DNA of 64,000 bases from Corallococcus soli (lineage in GTDB: Bacteria; Myxococcota; Myxococcia; Myxococcales; Myxococcaceae), in NCBI RefSeq assembly GCF_014930455.1, contig NZ_JAAIYO010000018.1:1-64000 (forward strand), read 5' to 3'. A model generated the notes under the pieces. It saw only the letters and a list, made by a program, of their open reading frames with translations. It made no database searches and was not told the DNA's origin. Shown piece by piece: positions 1-8,834 of this stretch. A program made the translations under genes and the position numbers. Each line of letters starts with the position of its first letter. Position 1 is the first letter of the stretch.

Positions 1-2161
1 GGATGTTGTAGAGCGGGTTGCCCGGCTCGAGTTCGTCGAGGAACCACAGGCGCTGCTGCGCGAACGACAACGGCAGGGGCTGCTCGCGCGAGGCGAGAGG
101 CAGCGGGCCGGTGGCATCCCGAGGGGCCGCGGCGAGCTGCGATGCCAGCTCGGCCAGCGTGGCTCCGCCCAGCAGCACATGCAGCGGGAGCGCCACGCCC
201 AGGCCCGTCTCCACCTCGTACGTCAGCTCCACCGCCCCCAGCGAATCCATGCCGTAGCGGGTGAGCGGCTCATCGCGCTGAACCTCCCGAGGGGAGACGT
301 TCAGTCGGCGGGCCAGCCGGATCCTCAGCCACTCCTCCACGGCCTCCGGCGTCGTCGGCCGCGCCTCGGGGGCGGTCGCGTGCGGCGCGCTGGAGGCAGC
401 CGGCTCGCTCACGTCGGCCTGCTGTTCGCGCCAGGAGGCCACCTCCTGCAGCTCACCCGACAGGAAGGCCGCGCGGCTCGCCCGTCGCTGGATCTTGCCG
501 CTGGACGTCTTGGGCAGGCTGCCGGGGGCGATGAGGGTGAGCGCGTGCAGCCGCAGCTCATGCGTCGTGGCCACCTGCTGGCTGATGGCGCGCGCGACCT
601 CCTCCACCGCCACGGACTGCTGGCGCGTGTCCGCCTCGTACACCAGCACCAGCCGCTCTTCTCCCTCCACCTCCACGGAGAAGGCCGCGCCACACCCAGG
701 CCTCACCGCGGCGCTGGCATGCTCCGCCGTCAGCTCGATGTCCTGGGGGTGGTGGTTGCGACCGCGGACGATGATGAGGTCCTTGATGCGGCCGGTGATG
801 AAGAGCTCCGGGCCCTGGAGGAAGCCCTGGTCGCCGGTGCGCAGGAAGGGCCCGTCGCCGTCGGCGGTGCGCGCGTGGAAGTCGCGCGTGGTGTCCTCGG
901 GGCGGCCCCAGTAGCCCAGGGCCACGCTCGGGCCCTTCACCCACACCTCACCCACCTCACCGGGCGCGCACGGGACGAACGTCTCCGGCTGCACCACGCG
1001 CACGTCCTGGTCCTGGAGCGAGCGCCCGCAGCCCACCAGCGTCTGCCCCTGCGGCCCGGGCTGCGCGGACTCCACCCGGCCCTCGCGCAGCCGCTCGATG
1101 TCCAGCGTCTGCTGCACGGGGAGCGCGCTGCGCTCGCCGCCGGAGACGATGAGGGTGCCTTCGGCCAGGCCGTAGCAGGGGTAGAAGGCCTCGCGGCGGA
1201 AGCCGCTGGGCGCGAAGGCCTGGGCGAAGCGCTCCAGCGTCTCCGGGCGGATGGGCTCGGCGCCGCAGAAGGCCACGTCCCAGTGACTCAGGTCGAGCGC
1301 CGCACGGTCGGCCTCGGTCGTCTTGCGCACGCACAGGTCGAACGCGAAGTTGGGCCCGCCGCTGATGGTGCCGTGGGTGCGGGAGAGCACCTCCAGCCAG
1401 CGCAGGGGACGGCGCAGGAAGGTGAGCGGCGACAGGAGGCTGGTGGAGAAGCCACCGTAGAGGGTGCCCAGGATGCCGCCGATGAGCCCCATGTCATGGT
1501 ACGGCGGCAGCCAGATGACGCCGGCGCTGCCAGGGTGCATGCCGAACGCACCGTGGATGAGCTGCAGGTTGTGCAGCAGGTTGGCGTGCGTGAGCATCAC
1601 GCCCTTGGGCGTGCCCGTGGAGCCTGACGTGTACTGCAGGAAGGCCAGCGAGTCGGGCCGCAGGGAGGGCCGCTGCCAGGAGTGCGCGGCGTCCGCGGGC
1701 AGCTCATCGGTGGCCACCCAGCGCAGGGCCTTCAGCTCCGGAGCGGACTCGAAGAGGTACTCCGCCATGGAGAGGATGAAGGAGGTGGTGAGCACCACCG
1801 TGGCCTGGCTGTCCTGGATGATGGCGCGCAGCCGGGGCAGGGTGCGCTCCAGGCGGGCGGGATCCGGTGGGTAGGCAGGGACGGCGACCACCCCCGCCGC
1901 CAGGCAGCCGAAGAAGCCGCTGACGTACTCGAGCCCCGGCGGGTAGAGGAGGACGGCGCGCTCGCCCGGAGCGGTGGACTGCTGGAGGCTGGCGCCAATG
2001 GCCCGCGCCCGTTGCAACAGCCCGGAATAGGCCAGGGTGCTCTCTTCGCCGTCGGTGTCCTCAACGAAGTGGAAGAGGGGCGCATCGGAGCGAACCGCAG
2101 CGCGCTCCTCGAGCAGCTCCACCAGCGTGGAGGAGGGAGACACGGGCATGGCGTTTTTCAT
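1..2161 (-). CDS. Fatty-acyl-AMP ligase / NRPS loading protein (partial, 3' end outside window)
   Basis: Starts a lipopeptide-type assembly line: it should activate a fatty acid as acyl-AMP, load it on an in-cis carrier domain and hand it to a condensation domain. The frame read from 2161 leftwards stays open to base 1. Domains in order: adenylate-forming FAAL domain (about residues 10-590; P-loop-like motif TSGSTGTPKG near residue 180, GRIKDLIIVRGRNHHPQD near the C-terminal subdomain, PKTSSGKIQRR at its end), a carrier domain with the attachment serine in GMDSLGAVEL (Ser640), and the opening of a condensation domain (LPLSFAQQRLWFLDEL, about residue 690). Most of the protein lies outside the window. 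Two start codons are possible, 2161 and 2149; neither has a strong ribosome site. It is the last of three same-strand genes (glycosyltransferase, exporter, this gene). Family assignment is firm; product chemistry is unknown. Confidence 0.9.
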   Translation of the reverse strand, partial: MKNAMPVSPSSTLVELLEERAAVRSDAPLFHFVEDTDGEESTLAYSGLLQRARAIGASLQQSTAPGERAVLLYPPGLEYVSGFFGCLAAGVVAVPAYPPDPARLERTLPRLRAIIQDSQATVVLTTSFILSMAEYLFESAPELKALRWVATDELPADAAHSWQRPSLRPDSLAFLQYTSGSTGTPKGVMLTHANLLHNLQLIHGAFGMHPGSAGVIWLPPYHDMGLIGGILGTLYGGFSTSLLSPLTFLRRPLRWLEVLSRTHGTISGGPNFAFDLCVRKTTEADRAALDLSHWDVAFCGAEPIRPETLERFAQAFAPSGFRREAFYPCYGLAEGTLIVSGGERSALPVQQTLDIERLREGRVESAQPGPQGQTLVGCGRSLQDQDVRVVQPETFVPCAPGEVGEVWVKGPSVALGYWGRPEDTTRDFHARTADGDGPFLRTGDQGFLQGPELFITGRIKDLIIVRGRNHHPQDIELTAEHASAAVRPGCGAAFSVEVEGEERLVLVYEADTRQQSVAVEEVARAISQQVATTHELRLHALTLIAPGSLPKTSSGKIQRRASRAAFLSGELQEVASWREQQADVSEPAASSAPHATAPEARPTTPEAVEEWLRIRLARRLNVSPREVQRDEPLTRYGMDSLGAVELTYEVETGLGVALPLHVLLGGATLAELASQLAAAPRDATGPLPLASREQPLPLSFAQQRLWFLDELEPGNPLYNI

Positions 2162-2327
2162 GGGGCGCGTCGGAGCGGCAGGCACAAGGGAGCTCGTACA
2201 GGCAATCCCGCCTGCTCGATGAGGGCGGGAATCCTAACAGTCTCGGGCTTGTCCCTGAAAGCAGGCTAATGGAACATTGAGCCAAGAATGACGCAGCGCG
2301 TCGTCCTCTGGGCCCCGTATACGGCTT

Positions 2328-2360
2328 CCAGTTTAATTCTATTTAATCAGATAAAACTGG
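2328..2360. promoter_or_regulatory. AT-rich imperfect inverted repeat upstream of the NRPS gene
   Basis: In the 255-base gap between the exporter and the FAAL/NRPS start there is a sharply AT-rich 33-base patch in otherwise very GC-rich DNA. Its ends form an inverted repeat (CCAGTTT at 2328-2334 and AAACTGG at 2354-2360). The reverse strand contains runs such as TTTTATCTG and TAGAAT that could act as promoter elements for the leftward NRPS gene. An operator or promoter is inferred from position and composition only; no known regulator motif is recognised. The rest of 2162-2416 shows no gene. Confidence 0.3.
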
Positions 2361-2416
2361 GGATGCGACAGGGCTGAAACGGCCCGTGCGCCGGGGGCGG
2401 GGAGGGGCTTTGCCGC

Positions 2417-4042
2417 CTACGCCGCCGCGACGAGCCTGCCGTACTCGAGCTTGATGACCCGGTGTGCCAGGTGGAAGAAGCGATCATCGTGGGTGATGAC
2501 GATGACGCCCTTGCCGCGCGCCGCCAGCTCCGGAAGCAGCTTGCGGTAGAAGATCTCCCGGAACTCGGGGTCCTGATCCGCGGCCCACTCGTCGAACAGG
2601 TAGAAGGGCCGGTCCTCCAGCAGCGCCACGAGCATCGCGAGCCGCTTGCGCTGGCCCGTCGAGAGGCTGGTGGTGGAGAAGCGCCCGTCGACGATGCGCA
2701 GCTTCTTCTCCAGCGAGAACAGCCGGAGGTACTCCTCCACCTGGGCCGCGACCTCCCGGGAGGGCACCCCGCGCAGATTCTCGAACAGGTGGAAGTCGGA
2801 GAAGATGGCGGAGAAGGTGTTGCGATAGGCCTCGCGGTTCTGGTCCGTCACGGCGACGCCGTTCCAGAGCAGCTGTCCGGACTCGGGCGCATAGAGGCCG
2901 GTGAACAGCTTGGCCAACGTCGTCTTGCCGCTGCCATTGCCCCCGACGACGAAGACCAGCTCCCCGGGCCGCAGCTCCAGGTCGAGCGGCCCCACCCGGA
3001 ATGCGTGTCCGTCCTGCGCCCCGAACGCGTACGTCACGCCGGAGAAGCGCACCTCGTGGCGCTCGCTGAGCACGGGCTCCAGCTGTGCGCTGCTGGAGCC
3101 GTCGTCGTTCAGCGCCTCGGTGAGCGAGACGTCGAGCTGCGAGAGCTTGTCGAGCGCGATCCCCGCCTGGGCCCAGCGCCCGACGTTCTCCACCAGGGAG
3201 CGGAAGGACCCCCACATGTACATCAGCGCCATCACGTAGCCGCGAGTGGCGGCGGTGTCGTGCGAGGTCAGCGTGGCCATGCCGAACAGCGCCAGGCCGA
3301 GCACGAGCCACGTGAAGAAGTGCATGAAGTTGCCGAGCACCGCGCCGCCATCCGAGGCCCGCACGCTCGTGCGCCGCACGCCCTCCACGGCGGGCGTGAA
3401 GTCGTGCTCGAAGAACTCCCCCCGGCGGCGCCCATGCAGCTTGAGCTCCTTGACGCCCTCCAGGATGTGCTGCTGCTGGCGGTACAGGTCGTCCTGCGCG
3501 TCACGCTCCGCGCGCCAGAGGGGGTGCAGCTTCCGGGCGGCCACGGCGTAGATGGCGACAAGCAGGGCCATCGCGGGCAGCACGAGCAGCAGCCCCTTCA
3601 CGGAGAGCCACGCCATGTACGTCAGACAGCCGAGCACGATGGTGGAGCTGATCACGATGGAGGGCAGCGCGGACGCCGTGCCGACCACCGTCTGCAGGTC
3701 CTGCGTGAGCGCGGCAAGCACGGGGCCATGGCCCAGGGACTCCAGGCGGCGCAGGGGCGCGGCGAGGACGCGCCGGCCAATCCGCAGCCGCAGGTCGGCC
3801 GCGAGCGCGCGCGACAGCCTGGCGAGCAGCAGCTCCGGAAGGAGGTTGCTCACCATCACGCCCAGGCTCAGGGCCAGGTACGCGGCGATCATCATCGTCG
3901 TGATGGACGCCCCATCCCCCAGCGCCTCGCTGATCAACGCGAGCAGGGCGCTGTTGCACAGGCCCGCGACGCTCCCGACGACGGCGATCGCGATGACCGA
4001 GGCACTCGACCTGCGGAGCAACAACATGAAGAGGGAGAGCAT
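2417..4042 (-). CDS. Cyclic peptide export ABC transporter (permease-ATPase fusion)
   Basis: A 541-residue half-transporter with fused membrane and ATPase parts, of the SyrD/PvdE cyclic-peptide exporter type. The N-terminal half has about six hydrophobic segments (e.g. residues 13-35, 47-70, 130-175, 240-280). The ATPase half has Walker A VVGGNGSGKTTLAKL (about residue 370), the ABC signature STGQRKRLAML, and Walker B-like FYLFDEWAADQDPEFR; the usual catalytic Glu is present as DE. Family members export non-ribosomal lipopeptides or siderophore precursors across the inner membrane. The gene lies 93 bases after the glycosyltransferase and 255 bases before the FAAL/NRPS gene, all on one strand, so it most likely exports that product. 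The start at 4042 fits the family N-terminus (charged stretch then first membrane helix). Confidence 0.9.
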   Translation of the reverse strand: MLSLFMLLLRRSSASVIAIAVVGSVAGLCNSALLALISEALGDGASITTMMIAAYLALSLGVMVSNLLPELLLARLSRALAADLRLRIGRRVLAAPLRRLESLGHGPVLAALTQDLQTVVGTASALPSIVISSTIVLGCLTYMAWLSVKGLLLVLPAMALLVAIYAVAARKLHPLWRAERDAQDDLYRQQQHILEGVKELKLHGRRRGEFFEHDFTPAVEGVRRTSVRASDGGAVLGNFMHFFTWLVLGLALFGMATLTSHDTAATRGYVMALMYMWGSFRSLVENVGRWAQAGIALDKLSQLDVSLTEALNDDGSSSAQLEPVLSERHEVRFSGVTYAFGAQDGHAFRVGPLDLELRPGELVFVVGGNGSGKTTLAKLFTGLYAPESGQLLWNGVAVTDQNREAYRNTFSAIFSDFHLFENLRGVPSREVAAQVEEYLRLFSLEKKLRIVDGRFSTTSLSTGQRKRLAMLVALLEDRPFYLFDEWAADQDPEFREIFYRKLLPELAARGKGVIVITHDDRFFHLAHRVIKLEYGRLVAAA

Positions 4043-4135
4043 GGTGGGGGTCCGTTGCCTCGGGCCACCGGGGCAGCCCGACGAGACGGTGCGGGCGAGC
4101 TTGCCAGAATCCGCGGGCCGGTAGCGAGCGGCCGT

Positions 4136-5446
4136 CTAGGACGCCACCCGTTGGAGGGGGACAGGCCCTGAGCGGGAGCGGTCCGCGAGCAGCTCCTCCA
4201 GGGCATCACAGGCGGCTCCAGCCGCGTCCGGCCCCGCCATCCGCCGGGCCTGTGTCTCACAGGCCTTGCGCACCCGGGGGTGGGTCAGGAGCTTCTGGAG
4301 CCTGGGCGCCACCGTGTCGGCGCGGTAGTCCTCGTCATGCACTGCGTCCGCGACGCCCAGCTTGATCAACCGCACGGCGTTGATGGGCTGGTCGAAGAAG
4401 CGCAGCGTCACGAGGAACTGGGGCAGTCCCGCCTGGAGCGCGCGCGCGGCGGTGCCGATGCCGCCATGGTGCACGAGCGCGGCGCAGCGGGGCAGCAGCT
4501 GGTGCATGGGCACGTAGGAGAATGTCGCGATGGAGTCGGGCAGGACGGAGGGCACCTGCGCGCGGGACTCGGACAGGAGGATGCCCCGGCGTCCGAGCCG
4601 CCGGCAGATCTCGATGCTGGTCGAGAAGTACGCCTCCGCGCCTCCACTGCGGAACGTCCCAGCGGCGAACACCACGGGTGGCTCCCCCGCGGCCAGGAAG
4701 GACTCCACCTCGGGAGACAGCGGCTCGTCCACGCGCGTCTCGTGCAGGACGAAGCCGGGCAATCTCATTCGCGGCGACCAGTGGGCCATGCGCGGGTAGA
4801 GCCAGTCCGGCCAGAGCCCGAGCGACAGTTGGGGGGACTCGAACCAGCTGCTCTGGATGTGCTGAACCGGGCCCAGCCCTATCTCCGCGCGGAAGGTGTT
4901 GATGAAGGAATAGAGCTGATCGAAGTGCTCATCGATCCTCGGCGCGCACAGCTTGTCGTAGATCCACCGGGAGGGCGGCGGCCGGTTGAGCAGGAGGGGG
5001 ACCCCGACCCACAGCCGGATCGACTCGGGCGGGCTGATGTACACCGTCGCCAGGGGAATCCCGAGCCGCTCCTGGGCCAGCCGCCCGGCCAGCGTCCACG
5101 AGCGCGCCACGACGACCGAGTCGCGCGGGTCGGCCCGCTCCGCCAACGCCGCGTAGGTCGCGCGCAGCTCGGGGAGGTGCCAGCGGTGGAGCCGCTCCGC
5201 GTGCGAGATGGATTGCGCGGGGGCCTCCGGTCTCCCGAGGTCGCGGTTGGCCTCCTGCTCCTCGATGTATGTGGAGACGCTCGCGTACGGTACGAAGTCG
5301 AAGCCGAGTCGCTCCGCGCAGGCGCGATGAAACTCGTTCGAGATCAAAGTCACTTCATGGCCACGTTTCTGGAGCTCGCATCCGAGCCCGAGAAAGGGGT
5401 TGATGTCGCCCCAGCTCCCACGCGACGTGAGGAAGAAACGTCCCAT
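4136..5446 (-). CDS. UGT-family (GT1) glycosyltransferase
   Basis: A 436-residue GT-B glycosyltransferase resembling natural-product glycosyltransferases and rhamnosyltransferases. The N-terminal acceptor half opens with RGSWGDINPFLGLGCELQKR, the usual GT1 first loop and helix. The C-terminal donor half carries the nucleotide-sugar signature LVHHGGIGTAARALQAGLPQ (about residues 335-354). Homologues transfer a sugar from UDP- or dTDP-sugars to small lipophilic acceptors. It is first of a same-strand set with an exporter and a FAAL/NRPS, so a glycosylated lipopeptide is a reasonable inference. Its start at 5446 is only 36 bases from the divergent NdvB-like gene, so both promoters must overlap or one lies inside the neighbour. 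Confidence 0.88.
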   Translation of the reverse strand: MGRFFLTSRGSWGDINPFLGLGCELQKRGHEVTLISNEFHRACAERLGFDFVPYASVSTYIEEQEANRDLGRPEAPAQSISHAERLHRWHLPELRATYAALAERADPRDSVVVARSWTLAGRLAQERLGIPLATVYISPPESIRLWVGVPLLLNRPPPSRWIYDKLCAPRIDEHFDQLYSFINTFRAEIGLGPVQHIQSSWFESPQLSLGLWPDWLYPRMAHWSPRMRLPGFVLHETRVDEPLSPEVESFLAAGEPPVVFAAGTFRSGGAEAYFSTSIEICRRLGRRGILLSESRAQVPSVLPDSIATFSYVPMHQLLPRCAALVHHGGIGTAARALQAGLPQFLVTLRFFDQPINAVRLIKLGVADAVHDEDYRADTVAPRLQKLLTHPRVRKACETQARRMAGPDAAGAACDALEELLADRSRSGPVPLQRVAS

Positions 5447-5482
5447 GAGGTACCCTCATGCCAACTTGCATTTGGAGAGTCA

Positions 5483-8400
5483 ATGCGCGCTCCGTTGGAA
5501 GATCCGCTCGATTTGATCCTCGAACGAGATCCCGCGGGCATGTTCACCGCGATGGACGCGACCACTCGCGAACGCTACCGGCACGCCTGTCAGGAGCTGG
5601 CGGTCCGGTCGCGCAGGGCGCCTCACGAGGTCGCGAAAGAAGCGCTCCAACTCGCGCTGGAACACGACGCCGGTGACGAGCGCGGGCGGCACGTGGGCGT
5701 CTGGCTCGTCGCGGAGGGGCGACCTTCATTGGAGGCGCGTCTGGGGTGTCGCATCCCGTGGGCGGAGCGCGCCTCGCGGCTCGTGAGGCGGCATGCGACG
5801 CAGGCGTATGGGGGCTCCCTCTTCATGCTCCTGGGGCTCGCGCTCCTCGGGGTGGAACGGTTGCTCAGGGCGCGAGGGATTCCCGCGCCGCAGCGCGTGT
5901 TGCTGGAGGTCGCCCTGGTGCCGTTGCTCCTGGAGTTCCTCCAGGAATGTTTCAATGGGGTGTTGTCGCGTCTGGTGGCCCCGGTCGCGCCGCTGCCGAG
6001 GTTGGAGCCACGGCGGGTGTTCTCTCCGGACACGCGGACCCTGCTGGTCACGCCGCTGCTGGTGACGAGCGCCGAGGACATCCAGACCCAGCTGCGCATG
6101 CTGGAGATCAACTACCTGGGCAACGTGGAGCCCGAGTTGTTCTTCGCGTTGCTGACGGACTTCAAGGACGCGCCCGAGCCGGAGCTCCCGGGCGAGCAGG
6201 ACCTGCTCGAAAGGCTGGAGCGGGGCATCCAGGAACTCAACGCGCGGCACGGCCACCGTGAGCAGCCGCGCTTCTTCGTCCTCCACCGGGACCGCCGGTG
6301 GAACCCGGTCGCGGCGCGGTGGATGGGCTGGGAGCGCAAGCGGGGCAAGCTGGACGAGCTCAATCGCTGGCTGTTGGGGGCTCGCGACACGAGCTTCCGG
6401 GGCCCCATGCCCGGGCTTGAGCGCACGGTGCGCTACGTCATCACGCTCGACGCGGACGCCCACCTGCTGCCCGGTGATGCGGCCCGGCTGGTGGCGACGC
6501 TCCACCACCCCTTGAACCGGGCGCGGTTCGACGCGACCGGCAGGCGGGTGGTGGCTGGCTATTCGCTGCTCCAGCCAGGACTGGACCTGGAGCCGACGCG
6601 GGCCCACTGGTTGGCGACGGGAGGATGGCCGCTGTCCATCATCCGGGAGAAGAAGCGGGCCCAGCGTGAGGCGCCATGGCTCCTGCAACAGCGGCTCTTC
6701 GGGAACGGAGACTTCCTGGGCAAGGGCATCTACGACGTGGCTGCCTTCACGCGCTGCCTGGAGGGACGGATCCCGGAGAACTCTGTCCTGGGCCACGACA
6801 AGATCGAAGGGATGTTCGCGCGCGTCGCGTTCGTTCACGACATCCAGTTGTTCGAGAGCCATCCGACGGACTTCTCGGTCTCCGCGCGCATCTGGCACCG
6901 CTGGGTGCGAGGGGACTGGCAGTTGCTGCCGTGGCTCCTGCCGAGGGTTCCGACCCAGGATGGCCGCCGCGCTCCGAACACCCTGACCCTCTTCGAGCGC
7001 TGGAGGTTGCTGTCCGCGCTCCTGGAAAGCCTGCGCTACCCCTCCACGCTTTGTGTGCTCACGTGTGGTTGGCTTTGGCTTCCGAGCCGGAGCGCTCCGG
7101 TGTGGACGCTCGCGGTGACGCTGTGGTGCAGCCGCCATGCATTGCTTGGTGGGCTGGGACACCTGTTGTCTGGCGCGTTGCGTTCGGGGTCGCTTGTGTC
7201 TGGACTTCGCTCGGTGTTGCTCCTGGTTCCGCGACTGCTTGTCGGTGCCCTGGCCCAGATGGGTGGCGTCTTCCTGTTCTCCGGTGTCGCGCTCGACGCC
7301 ATCTTCCGCGTCCTGTACCGGCTCGCGTTCAATCGCAGCCGGATGTTGGATTGGACGACGTACGCCCAGTCCAGCCGGGAGAGCCGCAGCCTTCGCACCC
7401 TGCTCACGCTCCCGGAGGTCTGGGGCGCGTTGGTGCTGTCGCTTGGGATTGGGGGACTGCTCGCCGTGTTCAACCCGTGGGCGCTGCTCTGGGCGGCGCC
7501 GGTGCTGCTCGCGTGGACCCCGATGCCGCTGGGGTTCGTTCGCCAGGAGCGGCCTTCCTCCGAGGCGTCGGTGCAGGTGGAGCAGATTCGAGCCACGGCG
7601 CGGAGCTGCTGGGACTTGTACGAGCAACGGGCTCTGAAGGGGCTGCCGGACGGTGAGCCCAGGGACGGCGAAGGGGCGAGGGCGCTGTCTCCGACGGACC
7701 TGGCGCTTGGGTTGGTGGCGCCTCTGGGGGCGTACCACCTGGGCTACGTCGGGTTGGAGGAACTGGTGTCCCGGGTGGGTAGGAGCCTGGAGGTCATCGA
7801 AGGACTGGAGCGCCATCGCGGGCACCTGCTGGCGAGCCAGACGGAGCGGGGTGGCCGGCGGATCAGCACGACGGAGAGCGGGGTGCTGGCCGCGGCGCTG
7901 CTGGTGATGGAGAGCGGGCTGCACGCCGCGAGTGAAGTGGCCACGGGGGAAGGGCGCTCGGTTGCGATGGAAGCGCGTGCACGGGCGCTGCGAGAGGCAA
8001 TGGACTTCGGGTGGTTGTACGACAGCGAGGCGGAGCTGTTGCACACCGGCTACGACGTGGAGGCGCAGGCCTTGGAGCAGGGGCACCACGGGCTGCTCAC
8101 GTCCGGGGCGATGCTGGCCGGATTCGTGGCGATCGCGAGCAGGCAGGTTCCGCTGGCGCATTGGGCCGCACTGACGAAGTCGGATCAGGAGTTGAGGCAG
8201 GGGGGCGCCAGGGAACTGGGCAGTGAGGAATTGGCCGAACACCTGCTGCCGACACTGTTCGTGTGGTTCCCGCCAGCCACGCTGTTGGCACAGGCGGCGC
8301 AATCAGCACTGGAGGCAGGGAGGGGGCACCCGCCAGACCTGAAGCAGGAGGGGGCGGCCGAGTCACCGCGCTCGGTGCTGGCGTTACGCTTCCAGCCAGA

Positions 8401-8584
8401 GCGGGTGGTGGAGGAACTCCAGCGGGTGGCGCGAACCGGACAGGTGGAGCCGCGCGAGCAGGCCATGGCGCTGGTGTCGGCGGCCAATCTGACGTGCGAC
8501 GACATCCTGGTGAGGCACTTCCATCAGCACTGGCAGACGGCGTGGGTCGAAGCGCTGGTGTATGAAACGAAGGACCTGCGGTAG
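5483..8584 (+). CDS. NdvB-like cyclic beta-glucan synthase, short form
   Basis: About 1033 residues resembling the N-terminal and GT84 glycosyltransferase parts of cyclic beta-1,2-glucan synthase (normally about 2,800 residues). The opening DPLDLILERDPAGMFTAMD is family-typical. The GT core shows YVITLDADAHLLPGDAARL (DxD metal site, near residue 316), FGNGDFLGKGIYDVAAF and RIPENSVLGHDKIEG, with several membrane segments at about residues 110-160 and 510-690. Downstream is a piece like the region before the glycoamylase domain (DFGWLYDSEAELLHTGYD), then the protein stops: the glycoamylase-like and GH94 phosphorylase parts that control ring size and closure are absent. The ATG at 5483 is chosen because GGAGAG lies 7 bases upstream and the conserved N-terminus follows; a longer reading from 4280 would be antisense to the glycosyltransferase. 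The product may be linear or inactive. Confidence 0.8.
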   Translation: MRAPLEDPLDLILERDPAGMFTAMDATTRERYRHACQELAVRSRRAPHEVAKEALQLALEHDAGDERGRHVGVWLVAEGRPSLEARLGCRIPWAERASRLVRRHATQAYGGSLFMLLGLALLGVERLLRARGIPAPQRVLLEVALVPLLLEFLQECFNGVLSRLVAPVAPLPRLEPRRVFSPDTRTLLVTPLLVTSAEDIQTQLRMLEINYLGNVEPELFFALLTDFKDAPEPELPGEQDLLERLERGIQELNARHGHREQPRFFVLHRDRRWNPVAARWMGWERKRGKLDELNRWLLGARDTSFRGPMPGLERTVRYVITLDADAHLLPGDAARLVATLHHPLNRARFDATGRRVVAGYSLLQPGLDLEPTRAHWLATGGWPLSIIREKKRAQREAPWLLQQRLFGNGDFLGKGIYDVAAFTRCLEGRIPENSVLGHDKIEGMFARVAFVHDIQLFESHPTDFSVSARIWHRWVRGDWQLLPWLLPRVPTQDGRRAPNTLTLFERWRLLSALLESLRYPSTLCVLTCGWLWLPSRSAPVWTLAVTLWCSRHALLGGLGHLLSGALRSGSLVSGLRSVLLLVPRLLVGALAQMGGVFLFSGVALDAIFRVLYRLAFNRSRMLDWTTYAQSSRESRSLRTLLTLPEVWGALVLSLGIGGLLAVFNPWALLWAAPVLLAWTPMPLGFVRQERPSSEASVQVEQIRATARSCWDLYEQRALKGLPDGEPRDGEGARALSPTDLALGLVAPLGAYHLGYVGLEELVSRVGRSLEVIEGLERHRGHLLASQTERGGRRISTTESGVLAAALLVMESGLHAASEVATGEGRSVAMEARARALREAMDFGWLYDSEAELLHTGYDVEAQALEQGHHGLLTSGAMLAGFVAIASRQVPLAHWAALTKSDQELRQGGARELGSEELAEHLLPTLFVWFPPATLLAQAAQSALEAGRGHPPDLKQEGAAESPRSVLALRFQPERVVEELQRVARTGQVEPREQAMALVSAANLTCDDILVRHFHQHWQTAWVEALVYETKDLR

Positions 8585-8714
8585 GGGGCTGGGTGGAGTG
8601 CGATGCCGCTGCACAGGTCCCGGCCCCTTCCGACCGTTTGGGGGAGGAGCGACCCGACGGTGCCCTTCTGGACTTGAAGGAGGCAAGGCGGGACAGTAGA
8701 GGGATGGCCTGCTC
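8585..8714. other. Intergenic region before tRNA-Leu
   Basis: A 130-base gap. No gene, clear promoter or terminator hairpin was recognised; it must carry the tRNA-Leu promoter. Confidence 0.4.
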
Positions 8715-8800
8715 GCACGAGTGGCGGAACTGGCAGACGCAGCGGACTTAAAATCCGCTGACTCGCAAGGGTCGTCCGGGTTCGATCCCCGGCTCGTGCA
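8715..8800 (+). tRNA. tRNA-Leu (anticodon UAA)
   Basis: An 86-base class II tRNA. Acceptor arms GCACGAG/CTCGTGC pair fully with A as discriminator, the anticodon stem is GCGGA/TCCGC around loop CTTAAAA (anticodon TAA), a long variable arm follows, and the T arm contains GGTTCGATCCCC. No CCA is encoded. Its last 23 bases are repeated at 18934-18956, so this is the attachment site of the 10-kb island on its right. The tRNA is intact after insertion. Confidence 0.97.
8778..8800 (+). repeat. attL of tRNA-Leu island (23-bp direct repeat)
   Basis: The last 23 bases of tRNA-Leu (starting GGGTTCGATCCCC, ending CTCGTGCA) recur exactly, same orientation, at 18934-18956. This matches the known use of tRNA 3' ends by tyrosine integrases. 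Crossover within the repeat leaves the tRNA functional. Confidence 0.92.
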
Positions 8801-8834
8801 CTTCTAACCGGCCAGAGGTACTGGGGATTTTTGG

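Noticed and set aside
4280-5482. Long in-frame extension upstream of the NdvB-like gene
   Set aside because: It is antisense to a clear glycosyltransferase, has Arg/Gly/Gln-rich shadow composition, and a good start with ribosome site exists at 5483.
5726-8302. 858-codon open frame on the minus strand
   Set aside because: Opposite to the NdvB-like gene, composed of Arg/Gln/Pro-rich shadow sequence; GC-rich genomes produce such frames.
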